From Spirochaetaceae bacterium (lineage in GTDB: Bacteria > Spirochaetota > Leptospiria > Leptospirales > Leptonemataceae): a stretch of DNA of 64,000 bases. The stretch covers positions 673,745 through 737,744 of the forward strand of contig PBUB01000002.1 in the NCBI GenBank assembly GCA_002729885.1. Direction: 5' to 3'. Below the pieces are notes generated by a model, which had not been told where the DNA came from, made no database searches, and worked only from the letters and a program-made list of their open reading frames with translations. This document shows positions 53,995-62,669 of this stretch, in pieces. The position numbers and the translations under genes were made by a program. How positions within the stretch are numbered: position 1 is the first letter of the stretch; each line of letters begins with the position of its first letter.

Positions 53995-54702
53995 ATGGGA
54001 AAGAAAAAGAAAGATACGCTGGAAATTGAGGGCTCCCGGGACGATCTTGATACCATGGATGGGGCTCTTCCCTCAGAGCAGCACGAAATCGACGAGTCGG
54101 TGGATGTGCCTGTAAAGGCTTCCAATGAAGCCGGCCTTCCCGAATACCGGGAACTCAGCCGTGAGGAAATGGATGAATTCCGTGGCCTAATGGAGGCCGT
54201 GCTATTTGTATCCGCCGAGCCTCAGTCACTGTCCGTTCTTGCAAGGCTCTGTAATCTGGATCGAGTGAATACCCGCATTCTGGTGGATTCCCTCATGGAT
54301 GATTATGCCGAGCGAGATGGTGGAATCCTGCTTCGAGAGATCAGCGGAGGGTATCAATTCGTAACCTCCGATCGCTACGGTGATCAGATCAAAGGTATTC
54401 TGGGAGGACCCAGAACAGAAAAGCTTTCCCGTTCAGTAATGGAAACTCTGTCCATTATCTGCTATCGTCAGCCCATTACGCTGCCGGAAGTGGAAGAAGT
54501 GCGCGGAGTGAATAGCAGACAGATGATTGCTACCTTGCTTCAAAAGAAGTTAATCAAGCCTCAGGGGTACAGACCGGTGCCCGGACGGCCTACCCTGTAT
54601 GTAACCACCAGGCAGTTCCTTTCCCATTTTGCATTGAATTCTCTTTCGGATCTCCCTCCGCTCCAGGATGTAAAAGAGCTTCCGTTTGACGAAATCGAAT
54701 AA
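53995..54702 (+). CDS. scpB: segregation and condensation protein B
   Basis: Winged-helix dimer bound to ScpA. A 235-residue protein with a 60-residue charged N-terminal tail. The body has EAVLFVSAEPQSLSVLARLC, LREISGGYQFVTSDRY, SRSVMETLSIICYRQPITLPEVEEVRGV and the final PGRPTLYVTTRQFLSHFAL segment. It lies 76 bp after scpA. pheA begins 22 bp after its stop. Confidence 0.94.
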   Translation: MGKKKKDTLEIEGSRDDLDTMDGALPSEQHEIDESVDVPVKASNEAGLPEYRELSREEMDEFRGLMEAVLFVSAEPQSLSVLARLCNLDRVNTRILVDSLMDDYAERDGGILLREISGGYQFVTSDRYGDQIKGILGGPRTEKLSRSVMETLSIICYRQPITLPEVEEVRGVNSRQMIATLLQKKLIKPQGYRPVPGRPTLYVTTRQFLSHFALNSLSDLPPLQDVKELPFDEIE

Positions 54703-54724
54703 CCAGGAAACCCTGCCCGGGTCT

Positions 54725-55840
54725 ATGGATGATCTCGCTCCCTACAGAAAGCAGATCGATGAGCTGGACCGGCAAATCGTAGAACTGCTGCTTCGTCGTG
54801 CCCGTGCGGCCTCTCACATCGGCGAAGTAAAGCGTCGAAAGAATGAGCCCGTGTACAGGCCCGATCGGGAGCAGGGTGTTTACGAAAATATCGTTCGGTA
54901 TGCGAAAGAAGCCCGGGACAAAAGCGCAGAGGCTTTGCCCGAACTTCCAGATTCCACCTTTAGAAATATTTATCGAGAAATCATGTCCGGTTCCATTGCT
55001 CTGGAAGGTGGACCATCGGTGGGTTATCTCGGGCCACCCGGTAGTTTTTCGCATATGGCTACCAGGTATCGTTTTGGAAATTCCGTTCGTGGAATGCCCA
55101 TGGATACCATTCCGGAAATTTTTCGCAGTGTGGCCAATGTAAAAGAAGCCAGCTATGGAGTAGTGCCCGCGGATAATACAGCAGCCGGCTCTGTGGGAAT
55201 TACCATGGATTGCTTTCTGGATTCCAGTCTGCAGATCTATGCAGAACAGTTCGTCCGGGTGCGACATCATTTGATGGCCACAGATTCCATTCCGCTGTCT
55301 TCCATTCGAAGGATTTATACGATTCCCATTGGGCTGGAGCAGTGCAAACAATGGGCGCAGAAAAATCTTCCCATGCATGAGATTCAGATCGTGGAGACTT
55401 CATCCACAGCGCGGGCCGCACAGCTGGTGGCAGAAAAGAAAGATGGAGTGGCTATTGCCTCCGAACTGGCCAGCGAAATCTACGGACTGAAGATTTTGAG
55501 CCGAGATATCCAGGATAGCTCGGATAACATCACAAGATTCTGGATCATTGGCCATGAGCAATGTCCTCCAGGAAAGAGAGACCGCACCAGCATTGTATTG
55601 AGTTTTCATGATGAGCCGGGCGGTCTTTTTCGCGTACTCAAGCCTTTCTACGATGCCAACATCAATTTAACCAGAATTGAATCCAGAGCGACGCGAAAGA
55701 ACTATGGCGAATATAACTTCTTCATAGACCTGGAAGGACATCGGGACGCAGATCCAGTAAAAAGCATTATTTCAGACCTGGAAAAAAGTACTTCTTTTCT
55801 AAAAGTTCTGGGCTCCTACCCCATGGGACAGGTGGATTAA
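54725..55840 (+). CDS. pheA: bifunctional chorismate mutase/prephenate dehydratase
   Basis: Makes phenylpyruvate for Phe. A 371-residue protein from the ATG at 54725; a TTG 13 codons upstream lies inside scpB. Domains: AroQ-type chorismate mutase (1-85: LAPYRKQIDELDRQIVELLLRRA, IGEVKRR), prephenate dehydratase (about 95-275: YLGPPGSFSHMA, the DNITRFWII motif) and a C-terminal ACT domain (285-365: GGLFRVLKPFYDANINLTRIESR) that likely binds Phe for feedback inhibition. It is followed by tyrA. Confidence 0.95.
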   Translation: MDDLAPYRKQIDELDRQIVELLLRRARAASHIGEVKRRKNEPVYRPDREQGVYENIVRYAKEARDKSAEALPELPDSTFRNIYREIMSGSIALEGGPSVGYLGPPGSFSHMATRYRFGNSVRGMPMDTIPEIFRSVANVKEASYGVVPADNTAAGSVGITMDCFLDSSLQIYAEQFVRVRHHLMATDSIPLSSIRRIYTIPIGLEQCKQWAQKNLPMHEIQIVETSSTARAAQLVAEKKDGVAIASELASEIYGLKILSRDIQDSSDNITRFWIIGHEQCPPGKRDRTSIVLSFHDEPGGLFRVLKPFYDANINLTRIESRATRKNYGEYNFFIDLEGHRDADPVKSIISDLEKSTSFLKVLGSYPMGQVD

Positions 55841-55841
55841 T

Positions 55842-56774
55842 CTGCAGCCCTTTCGTTCCATACTTATTTATGGCATGGGCATGATGGGGGCTTCGCTGGC
55901 AGCGGGGTTGCGAAATCAGTCCAGTCCTCCTTCAATTACCGGTGTGGTGCGAAGCGATCGAAGCAAGCAATGGATTGTAGACCATAACCTGGCAGATGAA
56001 TCCATCGCATCCAGTGCTCTGGATGTGTCCGGTCTGGATCTGACGAAATACGATCTAATTGTTCTGGGGATGCCTATTGCTGCCAACGGTGATTTGCTGG
56101 AGAAGCTTGCTCCAATGTATCCCACGGACTTCCAGCGGTCTAAATCCGGATCCCTGCCTCTGATTACAGACATGAGTTCTACAAGAACATTCCTTGAGGA
56201 AGTGGCTACCAGGCATCCTCATCTTCCATTCGTTGGTTCGCATCCAATGTGCGGCTCGGAAGATGCCGGACCCGCCGCTTTCAGGGACAACCTGTTTAAA
56301 GACCGACTTGTAATTCTTATTCGCTCAACCATGCGAAACCTTCCCGGGGAAGCGTTCGAACATCTACATCAATTCTGGTCATCTCTGGGGTCCAGGGTTT
56401 CGGAACTAAATGAAAGGGATCACGATCTGGTGCTGGCCTATCTCAGTCATGCACCACATCTGGTATCCAGTCTTCTGGCTACGGTGACTGCGAATCGCCA
56501 GGAGGTTCGGCGGATCAATTCTCAATCTCCCATCCCAATTACAGGTGGCGGACTGCGCGATATGCTCAGAATTGCTGGCTCCAATCCAGAAATGTGGAAA
56601 GATATTCTTCATACAAATCGGAAATACATTCTTGAATCTCTAAGGGATTTTAGAACCGGCCTGGATGAACTGATCGATACCGTGGAATCGGACAGCATGG
56701 AATGGTGGTCCGACTGGCAGACAAGATCCCGTGGTTTTAGAAATGAAATTTGTGGTTACGAAAAGGACCGCTGA
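55842..56774 (+). CDS. tyrA: prephenate dehydrogenase with a likely CTG start
   Basis: NAD-dependent enzyme of Tyr synthesis. The first in-frame ATG (55875) lies inside the NAD-binding loop GMGMMGAS and would remove its first strand RSILIY. The frame is open upstream, and the CTG at 55842, one base after the pheA stop, has AGGTGG about 7 nt before it. This gives 310 residues with a full Rossmann fold. The catalytic region has FVGSHPMCGSEDAGP (about 119-133), with the conserved His and Gly of the family, and YLSHAPHLVSSLLA follows. An AUU start at 55836 is a less likely alternative. It lacks an ACT domain. Confidence 0.88.
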   Translation: MQPFRSILIYGMGMMGASLAAGLRNQSSPPSITGVVRSDRSKQWIVDHNLADESIASSALDVSGLDLTKYDLIVLGMPIAANGDLLEKLAPMYPTDFQRSKSGSLPLITDMSSTRTFLEEVATRHPHLPFVGSHPMCGSEDAGPAAFRDNLFKDRLVILIRSTMRNLPGEAFEHLHQFWSSLGSRVSELNERDHDLVLAYLSHAPHLVSSLLATVTANRQEVRRINSQSPIPITGGGLRDMLRIAGSNPEMWKDILHTNRKYILESLRDFRTGLDELIDTVESDSMEWWSDWQTRSRGFRNEICGYEKDR

Positions 56775-56961
56775 TCTCTAAATCCACAAATCTTCCAGGA
56801 CATGATTGTTTGAGTCTGAGTGGGACCAGAGTTTCATTACCTCCTTGAGTAGCGTTTGTTGAATTATTCTTTCATGATGGTCGAGACTCCCTTAATCATG
56901 TTTCGACTATGGTTCGAAAATCCTGGCTTGTCAAAATGGATGGAGAGAGGCCACTGACATT

Positions 56962-57648
56962 ATGAGTGTGATTGCGCTGGATGGACCTGCGGGTTCCGGT
57001 AAAAGTACAATAGCAGGAATGCTTGCAGAGAAGATTGGATTTCTGCATGCCGATTCCGGCGCCATCTATCGTACCATAACCCTGGCTTCCGTGCAGAAAC
57101 TGGGATCCGGAGCCGATCCCGAGCAGTTCGGCGCAATGTTTCAGAAGAGTGACCTGGATCCGGATGGGCTGGGGATTCGGGTGGTGGTTTCCGATGGCCG
57201 CCAGTCGAACTGCATAGGCAATGTAGATGTGGGCCGAGAAATTCGGACCCCCGAAGTCACAGCTCGCATCCGTTACATTGCAGACAGTGTGAACTGCAGA
57301 AATACAGTGAATCGATTGCTCCGTGAGTTTGCGGATGAGACCGGCCTGGTGGCGGATGGCAGAGACATGGGCACCATTGTATTTCCGGACACCCCCAACA
57401 AGTTCTTCCTGGAGGCGTCGGTGCAGGTTCGTGCGAAAAGAAGGTACGAAGAAATGCTTGGCCAGGGTAATAGCTCTCAGAGTCTTGCGGAAATCGAGCG
57501 GGATATCGCCAGGCGGGATGAAGAGGACCGGAATCGGGCTGTGGGAGCTCTGCGAAAGGCCGATGATGCTATTCTTATTGACACTTCCGATCTTTCTCGG
57601 GAGGATGTCTTATCGAGAATCCTGGCACACATCCAGTTCAGATTCTAA
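56962..57648 (+). CDS. cmk: cytidylate kinase
   Basis: Phosphorylates CMP and dCMP. A 228-residue P-loop kinase: LDGPAGSGKSTIAGMLAEKIG (Walker A 8-16), the ADSGAIYRTI CMP-binding segment, VADGRDMGTIVFPD (about 130-143, the diagnostic DGRDxGT motif) and RRDEEDRNRAVGALRKADDAILIDTS. It lies upstream of rpsA, a common pair. aroA, often found before cmk, is not here; 56775-56961 holds nothing I can name. Confidence 0.96.
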   Translation: MSVIALDGPAGSGKSTIAGMLAEKIGFLHADSGAIYRTITLASVQKLGSGADPEQFGAMFQKSDLDPDGLGIRVVVSDGRQSNCIGNVDVGREIRTPEVTARIRYIADSVNCRNTVNRLLREFADETGLVADGRDMGTIVFPDTPNKFFLEASVQVRAKRRYEEMLGQGNSSQSLAEIERDIARRDEEDRNRAVGALRKADDAILIDTSDLSREDVLSRILAHIQFRF

Positions 57649-57705
57649 ATTCAAGATTGTGGCCCATCTTCTCCCCAGATAGAACTGCTACATTACGGAA
57701 CATTT

Positions 57706-59403
57706 ATGGTGGCTTCTACTCCCTTTGACTTGCTACAGGAGCAAAAAGACCTTGCGGACTTCTTAAAAGAAGAAGAAGAATCCGTGAACATGGCTCAATG
57801 GAGCCGTGGCGACATCGTGGACGCAACGGTCCTGGAGGTCTCCGACCGGGATGTACTTTTTGACATCGGTCAGAAGCAGGATGGACGGTGCCCGGTAAAT
57901 GAATTCGATGAGCCACCCGCTCCAGGAACTACGTTTCAGGTAGTGGTTAAGTCCGATGCTGGCTCCGAAGGCAATACCCTGGTTTCCAAGCTGGAAGCTG
58001 ATCGTCGGGTTGCCTGGAATAGTGTAGTGGAGGCCCATGAATCCGGGGCCAAAATCTCAGGTATTGTTGAAAAAGAAATTCCCTCCGGTCATGGTTATAT
58101 CGTCCGGATGGGTGGATTGGGTCTGTTCATGCCTCGTAGCCAGGCGGACCTCAAGGCCCGAACCAAAGGAAAGATAAAACAGGGTACTGTAGTTGATTTC
58201 AAGGTTATTGAAGTTAACGATAAGAAGCGCAGCGCAGTAGTGAGCCGTCGGGCCATACTGGAAGAAGTAAACCATGAACTCTGGAATGAATTCCAGCAGA
58301 AGCACAAAGAAGGAGACATGGTTAAAGGTGCTGTAACTCGCAAGGTATCCTTTGGCGTATTTGTAAATGTAGATGGCATCGAAGGCCTGCTCCATCAGTC
58401 AGACATTTCCTGGAAGAAATTCGCGCCCTTTAAAGATCGATTCCAGATAGGTCAGGAAGTAGAGCTCAAAATACTGCAGATTGATCAGGAAAACCATCGA
58501 CTTTCCCTTGGTCTGAAGCAGACTACAGAAGATCCCTGGCAGTGGGCCCAGAGAGAACTTACCCGGGGCACCGTAATCAAAGGTACAGTCACCAGTCTTA
58601 CAGACTATGGCGCATTTGTTGAAATTCGCGAAGGACTGGAAGGTCTGATTCATGTTAGCGAGCTTTCCTGGTCCAAGAAGTTAAGACATCCCAAAAGATA
58701 CCTGGACGTAGGTCAGGAAGTCGAAGCTCAGGTCCTATCAGTAGACCTGGAAAAACAGAGAATCGGACTGGGCCTCAAGCAGCTACAGAAAGATCCCTGG
58801 GAGTCCCTGGGAGCGGATGTTAGAGAAGGGGACGTGCGAGAAGGGGAAGTGACTTCCGTTACAAAGTTCGGCGCCTTCGTAAAGATCCTGGACGATGTAG
58901 AAGGTCTAATCCATTTCAATGACTACTCCTGGGCGGATCATCCGGATCGAAAGATGCTCAAGAAGGGCGATTCAGTTCAGTATAAAATTCTGAACATCAA
59001 CAAGGATGAAAGGAGAGTGTCCTGCGGAATCAAGCAACTAACTCCCAGTCCTTACGAAGTGCTCAAAGAGCGCTACAAGAAGAATGCAATCATTGAAGGC
59101 AAGGTTACCAGTATCACAGATTTTGGTATCTTCGTAGATATTGGCGATGGCTTCGAGGGGTTGGTTCACATTAGCCGTATTCCTCTAAAGCCAGACCAGA
59201 AACTGAGTGACCTTTATAAGCCGGGCGACCAGGTCAATACCGTGCTGCTTCGTATCGATTCCGACGAAAAGAGAATCTCTCTGTCTATCAAGGACTACGA
59301 AAGAAAGCAGCAGAGAGAAATTATAGATCAGTATCTCAAAAAAGACGATGCTCCTTCTACAAGTTCCCTGGGTTCGCTCATCAAGAAACTTCCGGAGAAC
59401 TAA
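57706..59403 (+). CDS. rpsA: 30S ribosomal protein S1
   Basis: mRNA-binding ribosomal protein with six S1 (OB-fold) domains in 565 residues, the usual number for this type. The first two (about 33-100 and 110-185) are divergent, as expected for ribosome-anchoring domains. Domains 3-6 (about 205-275, 292-360, 375-445 and 460-535) carry strong cores such as GVFVNVDGIEGLLHQSDIS, GAFVEIREGLEGLIHVSELSW and GIFVDIGDGFEGLVHISRI. It is followed 1 bp later by the next gene. Confidence 0.96.
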   Translation: MVASTPFDLLQEQKDLADFLKEEEESVNMAQWSRGDIVDATVLEVSDRDVLFDIGQKQDGRCPVNEFDEPPAPGTTFQVVVKSDAGSEGNTLVSKLEADRRVAWNSVVEAHESGAKISGIVEKEIPSGHGYIVRMGGLGLFMPRSQADLKARTKGKIKQGTVVDFKVIEVNDKKRSAVVSRRAILEEVNHELWNEFQQKHKEGDMVKGAVTRKVSFGVFVNVDGIEGLLHQSDISWKKFAPFKDRFQIGQEVELKILQIDQENHRLSLGLKQTTEDPWQWAQRELTRGTVIKGTVTSLTDYGAFVEIREGLEGLIHVSELSWSKKLRHPKRYLDVGQEVEAQVLSVDLEKQRIGLGLKQLQKDPWESLGADVREGDVREGEVTSVTKFGAFVKILDDVEGLIHFNDYSWADHPDRKMLKKGDSVQYKILNINKDERRVSCGIKQLTPSPYEVLKERYKKNAIIEGKVTSITDFGIFVDIGDGFEGLVHISRIPLKPDQKLSDLYKPGDQVNTVLLRIDSDEKRISLSIKDYERKQQREIIDQYLKKDDAPSTSSLGSLIKKLPEN

Positions 59404-59404
59404 T

Positions 59405-60145
59405 ATGGCAGGCGGAGCCACACGCAAGAGTAATCGAAGAGTAAAAGCCCCTCAACAATCCACCAGTAATGCCTACGATCCATTTCGTGATTTCGACGGT
59501 GGACCTGTGGAATTGTTTCTGCACAAAGTTTTCTATCACGTCCGCACCAACCTGAAGCTGGTGCTGGCGGCCGTGAGCCTGGCGGTGATTGCTCTAATTG
59601 GTGCAGTCAGTTATCGATTCTATACCGAAAGTCAGGAAAGAAAAGCCAGAGAAGCTTTCGATGAACTGGTGGGAGATCCCCGACTGGGCGAAAACGTAGA
59701 AAGCACAGCCCCGGGTGCTCGGTTACTCCAGGAATATCGAAAGAATCATACCACCGAAGGTGCTCAAAGAAGAGCTTTGATCTACGAACTGGATTTGTTT
59801 CGCCAGGCGGGTGAATATGAAAAAGCCGGCGATGTGGCCAATGAGCTGGCGGAAAGTCTGGAAATGCCAGAGCTTCGTGCATTCTATTACTATCAGTCTG
59901 CTGTGTATTACGAGAAGGCAGAATCCTACGAGAAGTCGGCTGCTGGCTTTGAGCAGATGCTTACCTACGCCGGCGACGATCCCTTTATGAAAGCATTGGG
60001 CCTGTTTGGCAAGGGCCGCGCACTTACCCTGAAAGGCGATCAGCAGCAAGCAGATCAGGCATTTGGAGATCTATGGGCCATTGAGCAGCAGGATCAAATT
60101 CAGGACATTCGCGCTGCCGCAGCTGCATTCTTGATTGCTCGATGA
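59405..60145 (+). CDS. single-pass membrane protein with TPR-like helices
   Basis: A 246-residue protein from the ATG just after the rpsA stop. A basic N-terminal tail of about 50 residues, one hydrophobic helix (about 52-73: LVLAAVSLAVIALIGAVS), then about 170 residues of helical repeats (ALIYELDLFRQAGEYEKAGDVANEL, SAVYYEKAESYEKSAAGFEQML, ALGLFGKGRALTLKGDQQQADQAF). The layout recalls YfgM/ancillary secretion proteins, but family membership is not certain. It overlaps hisG (ATGA). Confidence 0.8.
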   Translation: MAGGATRKSNRRVKAPQQSTSNAYDPFRDFDGGPVELFLHKVFYHVRTNLKLVLAAVSLAVIALIGAVSYRFYTESQERKAREAFDELVGDPRLGENVESTAPGARLLQEYRKNHTTEGAQRRALIYELDLFRQAGEYEKAGDVANELAESLEMPELRAFYYYQSAVYYEKAESYEKSAAGFEQMLTYAGDDPFMKALGLFGKGRALTLKGDQQQADQAFGDLWAIEQQDQIQDIRAAAAAFLIAR

Positions 60146-60798
60146 GCAACCTGTTTACAATCGCACTTCCCTCCGGACGAATGTCCGAAGAAAGCCTGGA
60201 TTTCTTTCGCCGATCCGGCTTTGCAGATTTTCAGATTCCGGACACCAGAGAGTTGAGTTTCGTGGATCCCACCGGTCGTTACCGAATACTTCTGGTTCGA
60301 AACCAGGATGTTCCGGTTTGCGTCCTCCATGGCGGCGCCGATGCCGGAGTAACCGGTCGGGATGTAATGGAAGAAAAACAGTATGACCTGGCCATTCCGC
60401 TGGAGCTGGAATTCGGTTACTGCAGGTTATCTCTGGCTGCAAAGACCGGTGATGTAGAGAGAATCCAGCAAGCTTCCCATCTACGGGTTGCCACAAAGTA
60501 CCCTTCACTGACCCAGGACTGGTTCTTTAAGCGCGGAAAGAGCTGCGAAATTATTCATCTAAATGGCTCTGTGGAGATAGCACCTATTGTAGGTCTGTCC
60601 GATTGTATAGTGGACCTGGTAAGTACCGGTACTACCCTTCGTGCGAATGGATTGACAGAGATTCAGCAGATTATGGAATCAAGGGCCATGCTGGTGGTGA
60701 ATCGTTCCGTATTTGCTTTGCATACGGAAGAAATTCGCCGGCTAATATTGACCTTTAGAAAGGCAATGGAAGATGGCCGCCAAGCTCACACATCTTGA
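60142..60798 (+). CDS. hisG: ATP phosphoribosyltransferase, short form
   Basis: First step of His synthesis: ATP plus PRPP. At 218 residues it is the short HisG-S type with no C-terminal regulatory ACT-like domain, so it should need the HisZ partner, not present in this window. Motifs: IALPSGRMSEESLDFF, GGADAGVTGRDVMEE and the PRPP loop IVDLVSTGTTLRANGL (about 154-169). It overlaps the upstream gene by 4 nt and contains the start of the next gene (26-nt overlap). Confidence 0.94.
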   Translation: MSNLFTIALPSGRMSEESLDFFRRSGFADFQIPDTRELSFVDPTGRYRILLVRNQDVPVCVLHGGADAGVTGRDVMEEKQYDLAIPLELEFGYCRLSLAAKTGDVERIQQASHLRVATKYPSLTQDWFFKRGKSCEIIHLNGSVEIAPIVGLSDCIVDLVSTGTTLRANGLTEIQQIMESRAMLVVNRSVFALHTEEIRRLILTFRKAMEDGRQAHTS

Positions 60799-61816
60799 AG
60801 TATTTCGTCAGTCTCTGGCGTTGATGGAGCACGGGGATGAATACGATCGTTCCATTGCCAGAATGCTACATCAAGAGCATCTGTTTCGCTACGGCTGCTT
60901 TGGTTCGGTGGCGCCGGACATTTTCTACTTCTACCATCTGCTTAGCAAAAAGAACGTAAAGGGAATCACCTGGGGCAACATCACGCATCATCGTCGCGTC
61001 TTCGAGCTGGTCCTGGCATTTCTGGATCGTATTAAACAGGATTCCACTGCCAGAGAAAAGCGAAAGGCCTTTGCTCTGGGATACGTTTCCCACTGTGCTA
61101 CAGACATCGTTACGCATCCCTATATTTTTTATATTACCGGTGATTTGTATTCTACCGATGAAGTTCGTTCCAGAAAAGCCCAGGAAAACCATCTAAGGGT
61201 GGAGTATGCCCTGGATTCGTATTTGATCGCCGAGCGGCTGGGAATGAGCCCGAACAAATATCACTTTCTGCAATTTGTAGACATTCGTGATAAGCGAAAC
61301 CTGGACTTTGACATCTGGCAGATGTGGGTGCATGCACTTTCCCGGGTGCATGAAGAGGACTTTAAAGAGCATTATGTAGGAACTCTGGAGTCCATCAAAA
61401 GAGGCGATGTACTGAACGAAGCCTATCAGGGCTTTCTAAAGTTTAATCGATTGCTGGATACCAGATCCTGGGTGGTTCGAGGATTCCTGCGCGCCGTGGA
61501 TAATATCACACTCCATAAATGGAAGGCCCGTCATCTGATCCTGCCTCCCAGAAATCGTATACCGGAGCGGCTCTACAATCCTCATAATCGTCCCTGGAGA
61601 TATCCGGCGGAGCCGGGAAGGGAATCCAGAGAGAGCTTTATGGAGCTGGTTCATCGGGCCGCAAATTTCTCCCGAGAATTAATTCGCCTCTGTGATGACT
61701 ATATTGAGGGCCGCAAAAAAAGAAAAGACTTTGAAGATCTTCTTGGGTACAATCTGGATACAGGGGTTCGCTCGGAGTCGTTGCAGATGCATGCCTTTGA
61801 GCCCCTGGAAGACTGA
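60773..61816 (+). CDS. zinc-dependent phospholipase C-like protein
   Basis: A 347-residue cytoplasmic-looking protein (no signal peptide) related by pattern to the zinc-dependent phospholipase C/S1-P1-nuclease-like HD helical fold. Candidate metal ligands are in FALGYVSHCATDIVTHPYIF (about 101-120), with further His at ITHHRR and around VEYALDSYLI. The start lies in hisG with AAAGG upstream; an ATG 17 codons later is possible. A link to His synthesis is not implied. Function is uncertain. Confidence 0.7.
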   Translation: MAAKLTHLEVFRQSLALMEHGDEYDRSIARMLHQEHLFRYGCFGSVAPDIFYFYHLLSKKNVKGITWGNITHHRRVFELVLAFLDRIKQDSTAREKRKAFALGYVSHCATDIVTHPYIFYITGDLYSTDEVRSRKAQENHLRVEYALDSYLIAERLGMSPNKYHFLQFVDIRDKRNLDFDIWQMWVHALSRVHEEDFKEHYVGTLESIKRGDVLNEAYQGFLKFNRLLDTRSWVVRGFLRAVDNITLHKWKARHLILPPRNRIPERLYNPHNRPWRYPAEPGRESRESFMELVHRAANFSRELIRLCDDYIEGRKKRKDFEDLLGYNLDTGVRSESLQMHAFEPLED

Positions 61817-61846
61817 CGTAAACAGTCCTGTTGCAGGGACCAGCCG

Positions 61847-62560
61847 GTGCGGTTCGTGGTCGAGATTCTTGACGCATCTGCGAAATTTCCTCTGAATAGA
61901 AAAAGCATGTCGGGAAAATTAGATTCAAAGTCAACCCGGTCAAATGGACCGTCCCGGCGGAAGGATTTGCACCGGACGGATGCAGCGGCTGATACTATGA
62001 AGTCCGGTCAGTTGAATACTGACGCTGGCGCAAAAACGGCAAGCCATCCATTGCATGCAGGCCCCATTGTATTCTTTGATGGAGTCTGTAATATCTGCAA
62101 TCAGTCGGTGAATACACTTCTTAAGCTGGATCGGAAGGGTCGATTGAGATACGCTTCCTTGCAGGGGCCTCTGGCGTCGCATTTATTTGGACCTCTGGAA
62201 GGGGATCCGGACAGCATGAAAATAAGCATTCCGGCTAAAGGGCTGAATCATGGATCCGCGAAGATCCAAACTGAAAATTCCGAATTTTCGTCCGGCAATG
62301 GGGCGAAATCGAGTTCCGGGGCCCATAGAAAAGAGGAACTCGGCGTTTCGGTCTTTGAAGGATATTTTGCCTTTCTGAAAGTAGGGGGCATTATCTATCC
62401 CTTGCTTCGGCCTCTGGCTTTCCTGCTTTCTTTGCCGCCATTTTCCTGGGCCGGAAAAGCGATTTACTCATGGATTGCAGCGAATCGCTATCGATGGTTC
62501 GGGAAGCGGGACTTCTGCGATATATCCAATCTACGATTCAAAGAGCGTTTCCTGGACTGA
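61847..62560 (+). CDS. DCC-family (DUF393) thioredoxin-like protein with a low-complexity insert
   Basis: A 237-residue protein. The DCC motif is FFDGVCNICNQSV (about 76-88), with Asp-Gly-x-Cys-x-x-Cys as in the putative thiol-disulfide oxidoreductase family. The C-terminal half has VFEGYFAFLKVGGIIYPLLRPL and SLPPFSWAGKAIYSWIAANRYRWFG, typical for the family. A Ser/Lys/Gly-rich stretch (about 120-160) interrupts the fold, and the first 70 residues are basic and low in complexity. GTG at 61847 is used (AGGGA 7 nt upstream); ATG at 61907 is an alternative. Confidence 0.8.
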   Translation: MRFVVEILDASAKFPLNRKSMSGKLDSKSTRSNGPSRRKDLHRTDAAADTMKSGQLNTDAGAKTASHPLHAGPIVFFDGVCNICNQSVNTLLKLDRKGRLRYASLQGPLASHLFGPLEGDPDSMKISIPAKGLNHGSAKIQTENSEFSSGNGAKSSSGAHRKEELGVSVFEGYFAFLKVGGIIYPLLRPLAFLLSLPPFSWAGKAIYSWIAANRYRWFGKRDFCDISNLRFKERFLD

Positions 62561-62569
62561 GTTATTATT

Positions 62570-62621
62570 CTGGCTTTTTGCCAGTATTGCCCTGGACGAA
62601 CCCGGCTTTGTTCAAAAAGCC
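62570..62621. terminator. two hairpins between convergent genes
   Basis: CTGGC/GCCAG around a T5 loop (62570-62584) and GGCTTT/AAAGCC (62603-62608 with 62616-62621), the second inside a CCTGG/CCAGG pairing. They lie between the ends of the DCC gene (plus) and the histidine kinase (minus). No long T-run follows either, so termination is only suggested. Confidence 0.35.
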
Positions 62622-62669
62622 AGGAGACATGATTCTTTCAGACCTGGAAGAACTCTCCTCTGCATCAGA

